From Hyphococcus sp. (GTDB taxonomy: Bacteria; Pseudomonadota; Alphaproteobacteria; Caulobacterales; Parvularculaceae), in NCBI GenBank assembly GCA_021776295.1, contig JAJFGE010000069.1, forward strand, positions 30,992 through 94,991: a stretch of 64,000 nt of DNA. The letters are read 5' to 3'. The notes below the pieces were generated by a model. That model made no database searches, had not been told where the DNA came from, and was given only the letters and a program-made list of their open reading frames with translations. Below, piece by piece: positions 17,143 through 26,204 of the stretch (positions are counted from its first letter, which is position 1; every line of letters starts with the position of its first letter). Position numbers and translations under genes: made by a program.

Positions 17143-18351
17143 ATGACGATTGTAGACGGAAAACAGCTGCGGGAATTTAGCCAAGGTGCGGACGCCTGGT
17201 TCCGGGGCAACGTTCCCGCCGATCCCGGTTTTATGTTGCCGCTGACCTTTATGGAGGTCGGCACCGACCAGCAGTTTAATTTTCTGCGCGACTGGCAGTA
17301 CAAAGTCTGGGAGGCGGGATATCTTGGCGCCGCCTGGCCAAAAGAATATGGCGGCGGCGGCCTAGATCAGTCGTTTCAAAAGGCGGCGACGGAGGCGATG
17401 CGGCGCCACAACGCGCCGATCATGCTGAACGCCATCGGGCTCAACTGGACCGGGCCATTATTGCTCGATATGGGCAGCGAAGAACAGAAACAAAATTATA
17501 TTAAGAGAATTCTGTCTGCGGAGGATGTCTGGTGTCAGGGGTTTTCAGAACCTGAAAACGGCTCCGACCTTGGCAATGCGCAATTGCGCGCGGTGCGTGA
17601 TGGCGACGACTATGTGTTGAACGGCTCGAAAATCTGGACCACCCATGGCAGTTACGCAAAGCATATGATATTGCTGGCGCGCACGAACTTTGACGCGCCA
17701 AACAAATATGCCGGGCTTAGCTTCTTTCTGGCGCCGATGGATGCGGCGGGGATTGAAACGGCGCCGATCCGCAAGCTCACAGGCGAGTTCGGGTTTACGC
17801 AAACCTTCTTCACTGATGCGCGCATTCCGGCGGACTGTTTGATGGGCGAGGAGGGCCAGGGTTGGCTGATCGCCATGCGCACGCTTGAATATGAGCGCGG
17901 CGCCAGGGGCGGTCAGGCGGGCGGATATGTGATCACGCCGCTTGATGCGTTCTCAATCTTGGAACTTGCCCAAAAAGCTCAGCGCGATGGTGCGCCGGTC
18001 ATGGATGACCCGGTGATGCGTGACAGGCTGGTCGAGTTTCTGATTGAAGCGCAGGGGCTCAAGCTCTGTCAGGAGCGCGGCCGCATTGCCCCGCTCACTA
18101 CCGATCGGCCGATGGCGTTATCGCTCACGGGCAAGCTGATGTGGACAGAGTTTGCCCGCCGACTCAATGAATTTGCGATCAAGCTTCTGGGCGTCAAGGG
18201 CGGGTATTATGTTGGCGATGAAAGCGCGGTTGATGATGGATTGTGGACGCGCGGCTATTTGAATGCGTTTTCGGCAACCATCGGCGGCGGCACCTCGGAA
18301 ATCCAACGCAATATTATTGGCCAGCATGTGCTTGGGCTTCCCAAAAAATAA
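17143..18351 (+). CDS. Acyl-CoA dehydrogenase, subunit or isozyme 1
   Basis: 402-residue FAD enzyme that introduces the alpha-beta double bond into an acyl-CoA. It has the family pattern: GAAWPKEYGGGG, WCQGFSEPENGSDLGN (FAD/substrate loop), ALNGSKIWTTHG-like segment, and GGGTSEIQRNIIGQHVLGLP at the C-terminus. The glutamate that many family members carry just before GTS is glycine here, so the catalytic base must lie elsewhere, either at the isovaleryl-type position or in the partner. It is cotranscribed with tetR (9-base gap) and the next dehydrogenase. Confidence 0.9.
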   Translation: MTIVDGKQLREFSQGADAWFRGNVPADPGFMLPLTFMEVGTDQQFNFLRDWQYKVWEAGYLGAAWPKEYGGGGLDQSFQKAATEAMRRHNAPIMLNAIGLNWTGPLLLDMGSEEQKQNYIKRILSAEDVWCQGFSEPENGSDLGNAQLRAVRDGDDYVLNGSKIWTTHGSYAKHMILLARTNFDAPNKYAGLSFFLAPMDAAGIETAPIRKLTGEFGFTQTFFTDARIPADCLMGEEGQGWLIAMRTLEYERGARGGQAGGYVITPLDAFSILELAQKAQRDGAPVMDDPVMRDRLVEFLIEAQGLKLCQERGRIAPLTTDRPMALSLTGKLMWTEFARRLNEFAIKLLGVKGGYYVGDESAVDDGLWTRGYLNAFSATIGGGTSEIQRNIIGQHVLGLPKK

Positions 18352-18372
18352 ACAATTGTTCGGAACGACACA

Positions 18373-19494
18373 ATGGAAAATCTTGGCCGCTTAGGCTTTA
18401 GCGAAGAACAGGCAGACCTCTTGGAAGTCGCGACCAATTTTTGTCGCGACAAGTCGCCGATCGATAAAGTTCGTAAACTGATTGAGAGCGATAGCGGATT
18501 TGACCCGGAGGTCTGGAAAGATATTGTCGAGCTGGGTTGGCTGGGGATTGCCATCCCGGAGGAATATGGCGGCGTCGGCCTCAGCCTCGGCGAGGCGGCG
18601 CCGGTGATGGAACAACTCGGCCGCTTCATGCTGGCGAGCCCGTTTTTGTCAACGACACTAGCCGCACAGGCGGTGTTGGCAGGCGGCACGGAAGAGCAAA
18701 AGCAGCGCCTGTTGCCGAAGATTATTGAGGGCGCGATAGCAACGCTTGCGCTCACCGAGGACAGTGGCGATTGGGACCTTTCGCAGATCAGCGCTCGTGC
18801 AGAAAAGGACGGCGATGAAATTGTCCTTTCAGGCAAGAAGCTGTTTGTCTGCGATGCCGCATCGGCGCAGTGGATCATTGTCTCGATCCGCCTCGATAAC
18901 AAACCGACGCTGGTTCTCGTTGATTGCACGCAGCTGCCGGAAGGCGCATTGTACCGCGAGACGATTATTGATGAAACCAAACGCTCCTACGCACTGACAT
19001 TGGATGGTATTCGGGTAGATGCGAGCGCTTTATTCGATCCGCACAAGGCGCGCTCGGCGCTCAGCCATATCCACCTTGCCGCCAATCTTCTCGCCGCCGC
19101 AGAAATGGTTGGCGCTACGCAAGCAGTGATCGATTACACCATCGACTATCTCACAACGCGCAAGCAATTTGGCAGATTGATCGGCTCCTACCAGGCGCTG
19201 AAACATCCGACGGTCGACGCCTTTATGGGATATGAGCAAGCCCGATCGCATCTTTATAGCGCCGCACATTGCTTCAATGAGCAGGGAACCGGCGAGATTG
19301 CAACGCGAATGGCGAAAGCGGAAGCTGACAAGGCGCTGTCTTATGCCGCCGATCGGTCGATACAATTCCATGGCGGTTTCGGTTTTACTTATGATTGTGA
19401 CGCACAGCTCTATCGCCGCCGCGCGATCTGGCACGCTTCGCAATTTGGCGACGCGGCGTATCATCGCAAAAAACTGGCCGAGCTTTTGTTATAA
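18373..19494 (+). CDS. Acyl-CoA dehydrogenase, subunit or isozyme 2
   Basis: 373 residues. It has GWLGIAIPEEYGGVG and TLALTEDSGDWDL, but the C-terminal part is shortened (GGFGFTYDCDAQLYRRRA then a short helix) and lacks the usual GTSEIQR FAD motif. Adjacent pairs of complementary dehydrogenases, each lacking some residues, form alpha2-beta2 heterotetramers in steroid side-chain degradation. By analogy, this protein and the preceding one may form one enzyme; this is inference. The gene starts 21 bases after its neighbour and ends 6 bases from flhB, which is convergent, with no terminator visible. Confidence 0.88.
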   Translation: MENLGRLGFSEEQADLLEVATNFCRDKSPIDKVRKLIESDSGFDPEVWKDIVELGWLGIAIPEEYGGVGLSLGEAAPVMEQLGRFMLASPFLSTTLAAQAVLAGGTEEQKQRLLPKIIEGAIATLALTEDSGDWDLSQISARAEKDGDEIVLSGKKLFVCDAASAQWIIVSIRLDNKPTLVLVDCTQLPEGALYRETIIDETKRSYALTLDGIRVDASALFDPHKARSALSHIHLAANLLAAAEMVGATQAVIDYTIDYLTTRKQFGRLIGSYQALKHPTVDAFMGYEQARSHLYSAAHCFNEQGTGEIATRMAKAEADKALSYAADRSIQFHGGFGFTYDCDAQLYRRRAIWHASQFGDAAYHRKKLAELLL

Positions 19495-19500
19495 ACGCCA

Positions 19501-20586
19501 TTACCTGAATTTCGCCTTTTCGCGAATTCTGTCGGCAAAATGGATCGCCGCGGCGACGGCGGCATAGTGCTCACGTTGGATTTCCTCTCCGACATCGACG
19601 CTTGCGAAAATCGCTCTGGCGGAAGGCGGATCGGACTGGATTGGAACCCCGGCGACGGCGGCGATTTCGCGAATTCGCGCGGCCAATTCATCGGCGCCTT
19701 TGGCGATGCAAATCGGCGCCGCTCCAGCCTCCCGATCCCATGCCAGCGCCACGGCATAATGCGTCGGATTGACGATCACTACATTGGCGTTCGGCACGTC
19801 ATGCAGCATTTTATTCTGGCTGATGGCTTGCGCGCGTTCGCGGCGGTTTTGCTTCATAGTCGGGTCGCCGTCGTTTTCCTTGCTTTCTTTTTTCGCATCT
19901 TCATGGGTCATGCGCAGGCGCTTTGCGTGCTGATGCCGGCTCCAGGGAATGTCGATCGCCGCAAGGCCAACGGAAAATAAAACAACGATGCCGGCAAACA
20001 GCGTCACCTCCTCCAGCAAACGTCCCGGCAGCGCCGTCGCTGGCGACAATACATCCGCCGGCAAGGTTGAGAACCGTTGCATGAAGAAGGCGCCAAATAG
20101 CGTAAAGATCACCAGCAGTTTCGTGCTGCTCTTTGCAAACTCGGAGAGCCCCTGGGGTCCATATTTTTTCTTGGCGTTCGACGTCAATGAAAGCCTAGAA
20201 AATTTTGGATTTATTTTTGACGGTGCAAAGGTGATAGCGCGCTGCGCGACTAACGACAACAAAGAGGCGAGTGCGGGCAGCAAGAAAAACAACGATACGC
20301 TGTTTATGGTTTCGAACCACAAGGACTGGATGAATACGCCGTCGGTTGCGGTGAGAGCTTGCTCAGTGATCGTTTCCGGATGTTCCAGCAATGTCGACAA
20401 CACGCTCGCCAGTCCGGTGATCGCGCCGCCGGCGAGGATGATGGCGAGATAAAGGCCGATATAGCTGGCGGCGGAGTTTAACTCTTTTGACTGAGAGACA
20501 TCACCGTCGCGGCGCGCCTTTTCCAAGCGCGCAGGGCTGGCGTCTTGTGACTTTTCCTGGCCGTCGTCTTTGTCGCCGTCGCTCAT
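19501..20586 (-). CDS. flhB: Flagellar type III export protein FlhB
   Basis: 361-residue export-gate switch protein of the inner membrane. It has an N-terminal charged tail, four membrane helices (about 40-210) and a cytoplasmic autocleaving domain with the invariant NPTH motif (NPTHYAVALAWD, about residue 273-276). Self-cleavage at N-P switches export from rod/hook to filament substrates, with FliK. The start overlaps the fliR stop by four bases (ATGA), so translation is coupled. It is the last gene of a minus-strand operon flgB-flgC-fliE-fliQ-flhA-fliR-flhB. Confidence 0.97.
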   Translation of the reverse strand: MSDGDKDDGQEKSQDASPARLEKARRDGDVSQSKELNSAASYIGLYLAIILAGGAITGLASVLSTLLEHPETITEQALTATDGVFIQSLWFETINSVSLFFLLPALASLLSLVAQRAITFAPSKINPKFSRLSLTSNAKKKYGPQGLSEFAKSSTKLLVIFTLFGAFFMQRFSTLPADVLSPATALPGRLLEEVTLFAGIVVLFSVGLAAIDIPWSRHQHAKRLRMTHEDAKKESKENDGDPTMKQNRRERAQAISQNKMLHDVPNANVVIVNPTHYAVALAWDREAGAAPICIAKGADELAARIREIAAVAGVPIQSDPPSARAIFASVDVGEEIQREHYAAVAAAIHFADRIREKAKFR

Positions 20587-21374
20587 AAGGCCCCCGCGAG
20601 GAAGTCCAGCAACACCCGCTCAAAGCCGGCAAGCCAGTCATATAAAATGACCGGAGCGGCAACTGCAAAAAGCGCAAAGCCAGCAAGCGTAATCGCCGGC
20701 GCGCCGATAAACGCGGCCATCAATTGCGGCATCGCGCGGTTCGCGGCGGCGAGCGCCATGGTGTAGACAAAGCCGAGCACGATAAACGGCGAGGCGAGGG
20801 TGATCGATTTTGTCAGCGCCGCGGCAACGCGATGCGTCGTCCACTCGGCGGTGTCGCTGGCGCCCGGAAAAACCCCGAACGGAAAGACCTCATAAGCCTC
20901 GCCAAGCGCGCGGGCGAGGTGGAAATGGATGCCGGCGTTAACCGCGAGAGTGACGCCGGCCATCACCAGGATGGCGGTGAAGGGCGATTCTGAATCGAAA
21001 CCGATATTCGGGCCAAAAAGTTGGGAAAGCGATAAATGCTGAGCGATCATCGCGCCGGAGATTTGCAGCACAAAAATCATGATCCGCAACGCAAAGCCGA
21101 TCAGTAGGCCGACCAGCGCCTCGGTCGCGTATATCTCCACTATATCGGCGAGCGTTGATATCTCTGCGGCGCGCGCATCGTCATAGACCATCGGCGCCAG
21201 GACGATGGTAAAAGCAATCGCGACAGTGAGGCGCACGCGCACCGGTATGGCGCGCTCGCCAATGCCGGGTGCAAAAAATGCAATTGCCGATATGCGCATG
21301 AAGATGGCGCCAAGGGCGAATATCGCCGGCGCCGCGTCCTCGACCACGGGCGCAAAATATTCAAGCTCCATCAT
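20583..21374 (-). CDS. fliR: Flagellar export-gate protein FliR
   Basis: 263-residue inner-membrane protein with about six hydrophobic segments. It forms the export channel entrance with FliP and FliQ. Recognised by FMRISAIAFFAPGIGERAIPVRVR near the N-terminus and GALIAQHLSLSQLFG-type middle segment (GAMIAQHLSLSQLFGPNIG). It sits 5 bases after flhA and overlaps flhB. The usual fliQ-fliR adjacency is broken here by flhA. Confidence 0.95.
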   Translation of the reverse strand: MMELEYFAPVVEDAAPAIFALGAIFMRISAIAFFAPGIGERAIPVRVRLTVAIAFTIVLAPMVYDDARAAEISTLADIVEIYATEALVGLLIGFALRIMIFVLQISGAMIAQHLSLSQLFGPNIGFDSESPFTAILVMAGVTLAVNAGIHFHLARALGEAYEVFPFGVFPGASDTAEWTTHRVAAALTKSITLASPFIVLGFVYTMALAAANRAMPQLMAAFIGAPAITLAGFALFAVAAPVILYDWLAGFERVLLDFLAGAL

Positions 21375-21379
21375 AGCGG

Positions 21380-23464
21380 TTATGCAACGCCGATAAGCGT
21401 TGGCTTAACGGTCGGGTCAATTTCCTCATAGGAGATGACGGGATTGCGAATTTTCTTGGCATGCAGGACCGTACGGATGAACCTGCGCCGTTTGGCGGAG
21501 GTGACCACGGCAGGGAACAAACCCTGCTGGGCGGCTTTATTTACCTGTGCAAGGACAGATTGAGCAAAACGGTTAAACTCCTCTGGCGGCAGCGAAATAT
21601 CGATATGGTTTGTCTCGCTGACCGTTTCATGCTCGGTGAATATCTCTTCCCAGCCGGCGCCAATCTGGACCAGGGGCAGATTTCCCTCACCGTCCTGGAT
21701 TTTCGACACAAATTGCCGGGCAATGCGTTGGCGGACATATTCGTTGACGTCTTCCGGGCTTGCAAACATCGCGCGCCCGTCGGCAATTGCCTCCAAAACG
21801 ACCGGCAGGTTTTTCACCGGAACCATTTCGTCGAGCAGGAGACGGATTACCGATTGCACGAACTCAACCGGGATTTTGTCAGGCACGAATTCGTCGATCA
21901 GCTGGCGGTTGGCGGCGGCGCGGTCAGCATCGGTGGTTTTTGAAAATTCATCAAACATCCGGCGGATCGACCGGCGGGTCGCCAGCCGCGAGAAATTTTG
22001 TTTGATGGTTTCCAGAAGGTGCGTTGAGATAACCTCGGCCGGATCGACTACCGCGAGCCCCATCGCCTGCGCATTGTCGCGTTCGGATTTTTCAATCCAG
22101 CGCGCCGGTGCATGATAGACCGGCTCTTGCGTATCTTTGCCAGGGAAGGGCAGCGCATCGATGTCATCGGCGATCACCAGGACACGGTCGGAATATAACA
22201 TCCCCTTTGCCGCGGTGACGCCTTGAACTTTTATTAGATATTCGTTAGGCGCCAGATTGAGATTGTCGGTCAGCCGGATTGGCGAGATAATGAAGCCAAA
22301 TTCGCTGGCGATATAGTGGCGGATTTTGACGATCCGCGGTTCCAGCCCATGGACATTGTCAAGCGCCAGCGGGATGAGATCACCGGCAAACTCCAAATGG
22401 ATCTCGTCGACATCAAGCAGGTCGCCAAGCGGTTTTTGTTTATCAACCGGTTTTGTCTCCGGCGCCTGTTGCGCTTCTGCCCTGGCTTTTTCCTGCCCCA
22501 GATAGACCCGGTATGCGCCGGCGAGAAATACTGATGCACCAAGGAAAAAAGGGATAAACGGCAGCCCCGGCAGAAACGCAAACGCCGCGAGAATAACGCC
22601 GACGGTGCCCAATGCGAGCGGGTTGGTGCCGAGTTGGATTAGCATCGCCTTATCGGCGGAACCAATCACCCCGCCCTTGGATAGCAGCAACGCAGAGGCG
22701 ATCGAAATGATCACCGCCGGAATCTGTGTGACCAGCCCGTCGCCAACGGTGAGGATTGAATAGGTCGCGATTGCTTCCTGCATCGATAGCCCGTGCACGC
22801 TAAGGCCCATGCCGAGACCGACAACCAGGTTGAGAAGCGTGATCATCAGCCCGGCAATAGCATCGCCCTTAACAAACTTTGACGCGCCGTCGAGAGAGCC
22901 GAAAAACGTTGTTTCATCCTGTTCGATCCGGCGGCGTTCTTTCGCCTCGTCATGGCTGATGGCGCCGGCCGCAACATCGCTGTCAATCGCCAACTGTTTG
23001 CCGGGCATGCCGTCAAGGGCAAACCGCGCGCCGACCTCGGCCATGCGTCCGGCGCCTTTGGTGATGACCAGAAAGTTGACAATCAGGAGAACGCCGAACA
23101 CCACCATGCCAAGCAGAATGTTCCCGCCCATAACGAACATCGCAAAGCCGTGAATGACGCTGCCCGCCGCATCCGGTCCGGTATGGCCCTGGCTGATAAT
23201 CAGTTTCGTCGAGGAGACGTTGAGCGACAGGCGTAAAATCAACGATGCGAGAAGCACCGTCGGGAAGGCTGAGAAGTCGAGCGGGCGTTCGGAAAACAAT
23301 GTGATGGTGAAAATCAGGATCGCCAGCGCGAACGACATCGTTAGCCCGATATCGACCATCACCGCCGGCACCGGGACGACCATCATCACAATGATCGACA
23401 TCAGACCGAGCGCAAGCAAGACAGTCGCTTGTCCCGGGATGTTAAAATTTATGATGCGATCCAT
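21380..23464 (-). CDS. flhA: Flagellar export-gate protein FlhA
   Basis: 694 residues: eight membrane helices (about 15-310) with the FHIPEP-family signature RLSLNVSSTKLII, then a large cytoplasmic domain (about 350-690) that docks export chaperones and substrates. Length is normal. The C-terminal segment VQSVIRLLLDEMVPVKNLPVVLEAI is also typical. It lies 22 bases after fliQ and 5 bases before fliR on the minus strand. Confidence 0.98.
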   Translation of the reverse strand: MDRIINFNIPGQATVLLALGLMSIIVMMVVPVPAVMVDIGLTMSFALAILIFTITLFSERPLDFSAFPTVLLASLILRLSLNVSSTKLIISQGHTGPDAAGSVIHGFAMFVMGGNILLGMVVFGVLLIVNFLVITKGAGRMAEVGARFALDGMPGKQLAIDSDVAAGAISHDEAKERRRIEQDETTFFGSLDGASKFVKGDAIAGLMITLLNLVVGLGMGLSVHGLSMQEAIATYSILTVGDGLVTQIPAVIISIASALLLSKGGVIGSADKAMLIQLGTNPLALGTVGVILAAFAFLPGLPFIPFFLGASVFLAGAYRVYLGQEKARAEAQQAPETKPVDKQKPLGDLLDVDEIHLEFAGDLIPLALDNVHGLEPRIVKIRHYIASEFGFIISPIRLTDNLNLAPNEYLIKVQGVTAAKGMLYSDRVLVIADDIDALPFPGKDTQEPVYHAPARWIEKSERDNAQAMGLAVVDPAEVISTHLLETIKQNFSRLATRRSIRRMFDEFSKTTDADRAAANRQLIDEFVPDKIPVEFVQSVIRLLLDEMVPVKNLPVVLEAIADGRAMFASPEDVNEYVRQRIARQFVSKIQDGEGNLPLVQIGAGWEEIFTEHETVSETNHIDISLPPEEFNRFAQSVLAQVNKAAQQGLFPAVVTSAKRRRFIRTVLHAKKIRNPVISYEEIDPTVKPTLIGVA

Positions 23465-23486
23465 ATACTGTGCTTTCCGGGCGCAG

Positions 23487-23753
23487 CTAGACGCCGGCGA
23501 TCACGGACAAAACCGTATCGTTAAAAAGCCGAACCAGAATACGCGCCATATATCCGGCGCACATCCAGAAAACCAACACCATGACGAACAGTTTGGGCGC
23601 AAACGTCAGGGTTAATTCCTGTATCGAGGTGAGCGCCTGAAACAGGCCGACAACGATGCCGACAACGAGCGCAGCGCCGATCATCGGCGCGCCCATCCAC
23701 AGCCCGGCCCATAAAAATTCCTGTAAGAGGGCGACAATATCGCTTTCGTTCAT
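23487..23753 (-). CDS. fliQ: Flagellar export-gate protein FliQ
   Basis: 88 residues with two membrane helices (about 15-40 and 50-78). It has the family pattern APMIGAALVVGIVVGLFQALTSIQELTLTFAPK. It forms the outer ring of the FliP-FliQ-FliR export channel. It follows fliE by 15 bases in the flgB operon. Confidence 0.95.
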   Translation of the reverse strand: MNESDIVALLQEFLWAGLWMGAPMIGAALVVGIVVGLFQALTSIQELTLTFAPKLFVMVLVFWMCAGYMARILVRLFNDTVLSVIAGV

Positions 23754-23768
23754 GTCAGTCCTGCGGGG

Positions 23769-24089
23769 TTAAACCGGCATACGGATTAATTCTTGATAGG
23801 CTTCAACAACTTTATTGCGCACAGTGACGGCGGTCTCGACCGCCAGCTCTGCTGCCGCCATGGCCTGCACGACGGAGTGCGGGTCGGCATTGCCAGTCAG
23901 CAAAGCTTGCCCGGCTTGCTCGCCCTGGGCGACAGTTTTGGCGAGGTTATGAACGGCTTCAAAGGCGGGGTTTTGTTTTACCTCGCCAGCTTTTGGCATA
24001 GCTGTCGCCAAGGGGCCGGGGCCCGCGCCGGTTAAGGCCGACTTTGCGAGATTATAGTTTTGCGTCGCCTGAAATGCGGCAAGTTTCAT
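23769..24089 (-). CDS. fliE: Flagellar hook-basal body protein FliE
   Basis: 106 residues. FliE is the adaptor between the MS ring/export gate and the proximal rod. The C-terminal half has the family pattern DPHSVVQAMAAAELAVETAVTVRNKVVEAYQELIRMPV. The N-terminal half is alanine-rich and variable, as usual. It lies 10 bases after flgC, in the classic order flgB-flgC-fliE. Confidence 0.95.
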   Translation of the reverse strand: MKLAAFQATQNYNLAKSALTGAGPGPLATAMPKAGEVKQNPAFEAVHNLAKTVAQGEQAGQALLTGNADPHSVVQAMAAAELAVETAVTVRNKVVEAYQELIRMPV

Positions 24090-24099
24090 GGGCCGCCTC

Positions 24100-24492
24100 C
24101 TATCGTTTCAAAATATCGAGCAGCGAGGTGTACATTTCCCGCGCCTGTTTGAGCACTTGTAGGCCGGCGTCATAGGATCTTGTCGCCTCGCGCGCATCGG
24201 CAAATTCAGTCATTATACTGACATTAGACATCGTCACATAACCCATCTCATCAGCGAACGGATGGGAGGGGTCAAAGATGGTCTCGCGCGCCGCCGGGTC
24301 GAGATATTGCCGGCTGATCTCAAGCCGGTTTTCACCGCTCGCCCGGTCATACACGGTGTTGAATGTGACCAGCTTGCGCTGATAGCCGTGGGTGTCGACA
24401 TTGGCGATATTTTCGCTGACGACTTGCATGCGTTGGGCTTGCGCCTGCATTCCGGAAACGGCGAGGGTTGAAATCTTTTCAAATGGGTTCAT
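24100..24492 (-). CDS. flgC: Flagellar basal-body rod protein FlgC
   Basis: 130-residue proximal rod protein. The N-terminal rod motif (SGMQAQAQRMQVVSENIANVDTHGYQRK) and the C-terminal helix (EATRSYDAGLQVLKQAREMYTSLLDILKR) are both clear. It is exported through the flagellar apparatus and has no signal peptide. It begins 10 bases after flgB. Confidence 0.96.
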   Translation of the reverse strand: MNPFEKISTLAVSGMQAQAQRMQVVSENIANVDTHGYQRKLVTFNTVYDRASGENRLEISRQYLDPAARETIFDPSHPFADEMGYVTMSNVSIMTEFADAREATRSYDAGLQVLKQAREMYTSLLDILKR

Positions 24493-24502
24493 GGGCCGCC
24501 GC

Positions 24503-24847
24503 CTATCGCCGACCGATGCTGGTGCGCAGCATGGTCATTGCTTTTGAGTAAATCGCCATGGCGGTTTCATGATCGCGCAGCGCACCAGCGCTGCGCGCCA
24601 TCTGATCTTCCAGCGATACCGTGTTGCCGTTCGGCGAGAGATCGCCCGTGGTGATAGGCTCTACCCGGAACTCGACCGCGCCGGTCCGCTGCGCGCGCGA
24701 AAACGCGTCGCTGAAGGGTTCGAGATCTTTGGCTTTGAATCCTGGCGTATCGGAATTGGCGATATTTTCCGCAATCACTGAGTGACGCTGGACGGAGTGG
24801 TGCGCCATCGCCGATGCGATTTCAAGAATGTTGAGGTTTTGAAGCAT
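24503..24847 (-). CDS. flgB: Flagellar basal-body rod protein FlgB
   Basis: 114-residue proximal rod protein with the ANIANSDTPGFKAKDLEPF motif typical of FlgB. First gene of the operon that runs through flhB. The 96-base gap upstream is AT-rich and holds the operon's promoter region. Class II flagellar operons in Caulobacter start with the same gene set under CtrA. Confidence 0.96.
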   Translation of the reverse strand: MLQNLNILEIASAMAHHSVQRHSVIAENIANSDTPGFKAKDLEPFSDAFSRAQRTGAVEFRVEPITTGDLSPNGNTVSLEDQMARSAGALRDHETAMAIYSKAMTMLRTSIGRR

Positions 24848-24895
24848 GAGCCGCGCCTCGCATTAATCATCTGCTAAGCATAACTACACGCATAA

Positions 24896-24912
24896 GTTGA
24901 ATTAAGTATTAA
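24896..24912 (-). promoter_or_regulatory. Possible CtrA-like site upstream of flgB
   Basis: TTAATACTTAATTCAAC on the minus strand, TTAA-N7-TTCAAC, one mismatch from the CtrA consensus TTAA-N7-TTAAC, about 50 bases before the flgB start. The region is AT-rich, so a chance match is quite possible. Confidence 0.25.
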
Positions 24913-24943
24913 TTACCCGCATTAGTAAAAGTGTTTGGAAAAT

Positions 24944-25795
24944 CTAACCGCGCGAAAGCGCGTTGGAGAGGATCAAATTGATGGTCTGCGCGCCGCCGGT
25001 CGGCGGGGCTGACAATACGCTAAGCGCGGCCATGCCCGGGGTTGATGCGCTCGGCCCGTTGTCAATTTCCTTGCGCAGGAAGAACCGCTGCAGGGCGTTC
25101 TCAACTGCCTCAGGGTCGGAAAAAACCGATGGCGCGTTCGACCCGAAAATCGCTTCGGCTTTACGCATAAAAACATCGCGTTGCTGATCGAGATCGACAG
25201 AGCCGATCGATGCGGGCAATCCAAGCGCCGCCTCCATGACAGTGCGCACCGGTCGCTGTCCCATAATCTGCAACCATTTCACTCCGTCGGGCGATGAATT
25301 GTCTGCGATGCGCGCAATTTCTCGCCGGAAGTTCATGGCCAGGCGAATGTTGGTGTCGACTTCGCCGACGCGTTCTTCGAAGCTGCGATCTATATACTGA
25401 GTTGCGATCTCATCACGGAAGGTTGAGAGCAAAACCCGCGGTCCGGCGAAATTGCCATAGCCGAAACGGTCGGAAAAATCGCGCCAGCGCTGGTCGTTGA
25501 TGCGGTTGGCGAATGCGTCGCTATCTTCTGTGCCTTCCTCAAGGATACGCCGGATCAGGGCCTTTTTATCGATCTCATCGGACAGGCCAAAGGCGCCGAG
25601 CGCCACCGTTAGCAACCGGCGGTCGCTAACGAGGTCCGCCGCGGTCGCGGCGCCGGAAATATTTTCCTTGAAATAGTCGACATTGCGCAATGTTAAGGCG
25701 TCATTGGTAAAAACTTCTCTCTGACGCGCCTCCGTCTGGTTGAAAACGCGCCATCCGAGAAAACCGCTGAGCGGAATTGCGGGTGAAAAGCTCAT
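24944..25795 (-). CDS. DUF1217-type flagellar-associated protein
   Basis: 283 residues with the DUF1217 look: PLSGFLGWRVFNQTEARQREVF, ..RRLLTVALGAFGLSDEIDKKALIRRILEEG.., DQRWRDFSDRFGYGN. The family occurs in alphaproteobacterial flagellar loci and has no assigned job. It is probably a secreted or structural basal-body accessory. The start overlaps the flbT stop by four bases (ATGA), so it is translated with flbT. It is the third gene of flaF-flbT-DUF1217. Confidence 0.85.
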   Translation of the reverse strand: MSFSPAIPLSGFLGWRVFNQTEARQREVFTNDALTLRNVDYFKENISGAATAADLVSDRRLLTVALGAFGLSDEIDKKALIRRILEEGTEDSDAFANRINDQRWRDFSDRFGYGNFAGPRVLLSTFRDEIATQYIDRSFEERVGEVDTNIRLAMNFRREIARIADNSSPDGVKWLQIMGQRPVRTVMEAALGLPASIGSVDLDQQRDVFMRKAEAIFGSNAPSVFSDPEAVENALQRFFLRKEIDNGPSASTPGMAALSVLSAPPTGGAQTINLILSNALSRG

Positions 25796-26199
25796 AGCGC
25801 GCCACCGCGCCGGGCAAGCATCGCCTTTTCTATGGGAAAGAGTTTTTTAACGGCGCGCATGACAAGAAAAAATTTTTCCTCACCAGCAGCATTTCGCGCA
25901 CGCGCCAGCTCTTGTGCGGAATGACCGGTGAAAATTTCAGACAGCTGGTCAATTGCGTCTGTCACCTGCCGCACCGCCTCATCCGGCTCGGCCTGTCCGG
26001 CCATCGCCAATTGCGCAATATAATATATCCGCGTCAGCGGCGTGTTTGCGTCTTGCGGTGAGATGGCGTCGCGGCTGCGCAAAATAGACACATTGCTGCT
26101 GCGCACGCGTATGCGCGCCGCACGATCACCGTTCTGCAACAAGACGCCGTTGACCAGCACTTTTTCGTTGGGTTTGAGTTTTAGCACAAGCCCGGTCAT
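25792..26199 (-). CDS. flbT: Flagellin translation regulator FlbT
   Basis: 135 residues beginning MTGLVLKLKPNEKVLVNGVLLQNGDRAARI, typical of FlbT. In Caulobacter, FlbT binds flagellin mRNA and represses or destabilises it until the hook is complete. It starts 5 bases after flaF. Both lie just downstream of the flagellin gene, on the same strand, but behind a terminator. Confidence 0.93.
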   Translation of the reverse strand: MTGLVLKLKPNEKVLVNGVLLQNGDRAARIRVRSSNVSILRSRDAISPQDANTPLTRIYYIAQLAMAGQAEPDEAVRQVTDAIDQLSEIFTGHSAQELARARNAAGEEKFFLVMRAVKKLFPIEKAMLARRGGAL

Positions 26200-26204
26200 G
26201 GCCT

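Noticed and set aside
19495-19500. Terminator between the second acyl-CoA dehydrogenase gene and flhB
   Set aside because: Only six bases separate the convergent stops and no hairpin with a T tract is visible.
24896-24912. Firm CtrA site before flgB
   Set aside because: One mismatch to consensus in a very AT-rich stretch; kept only as a low-confidence site.
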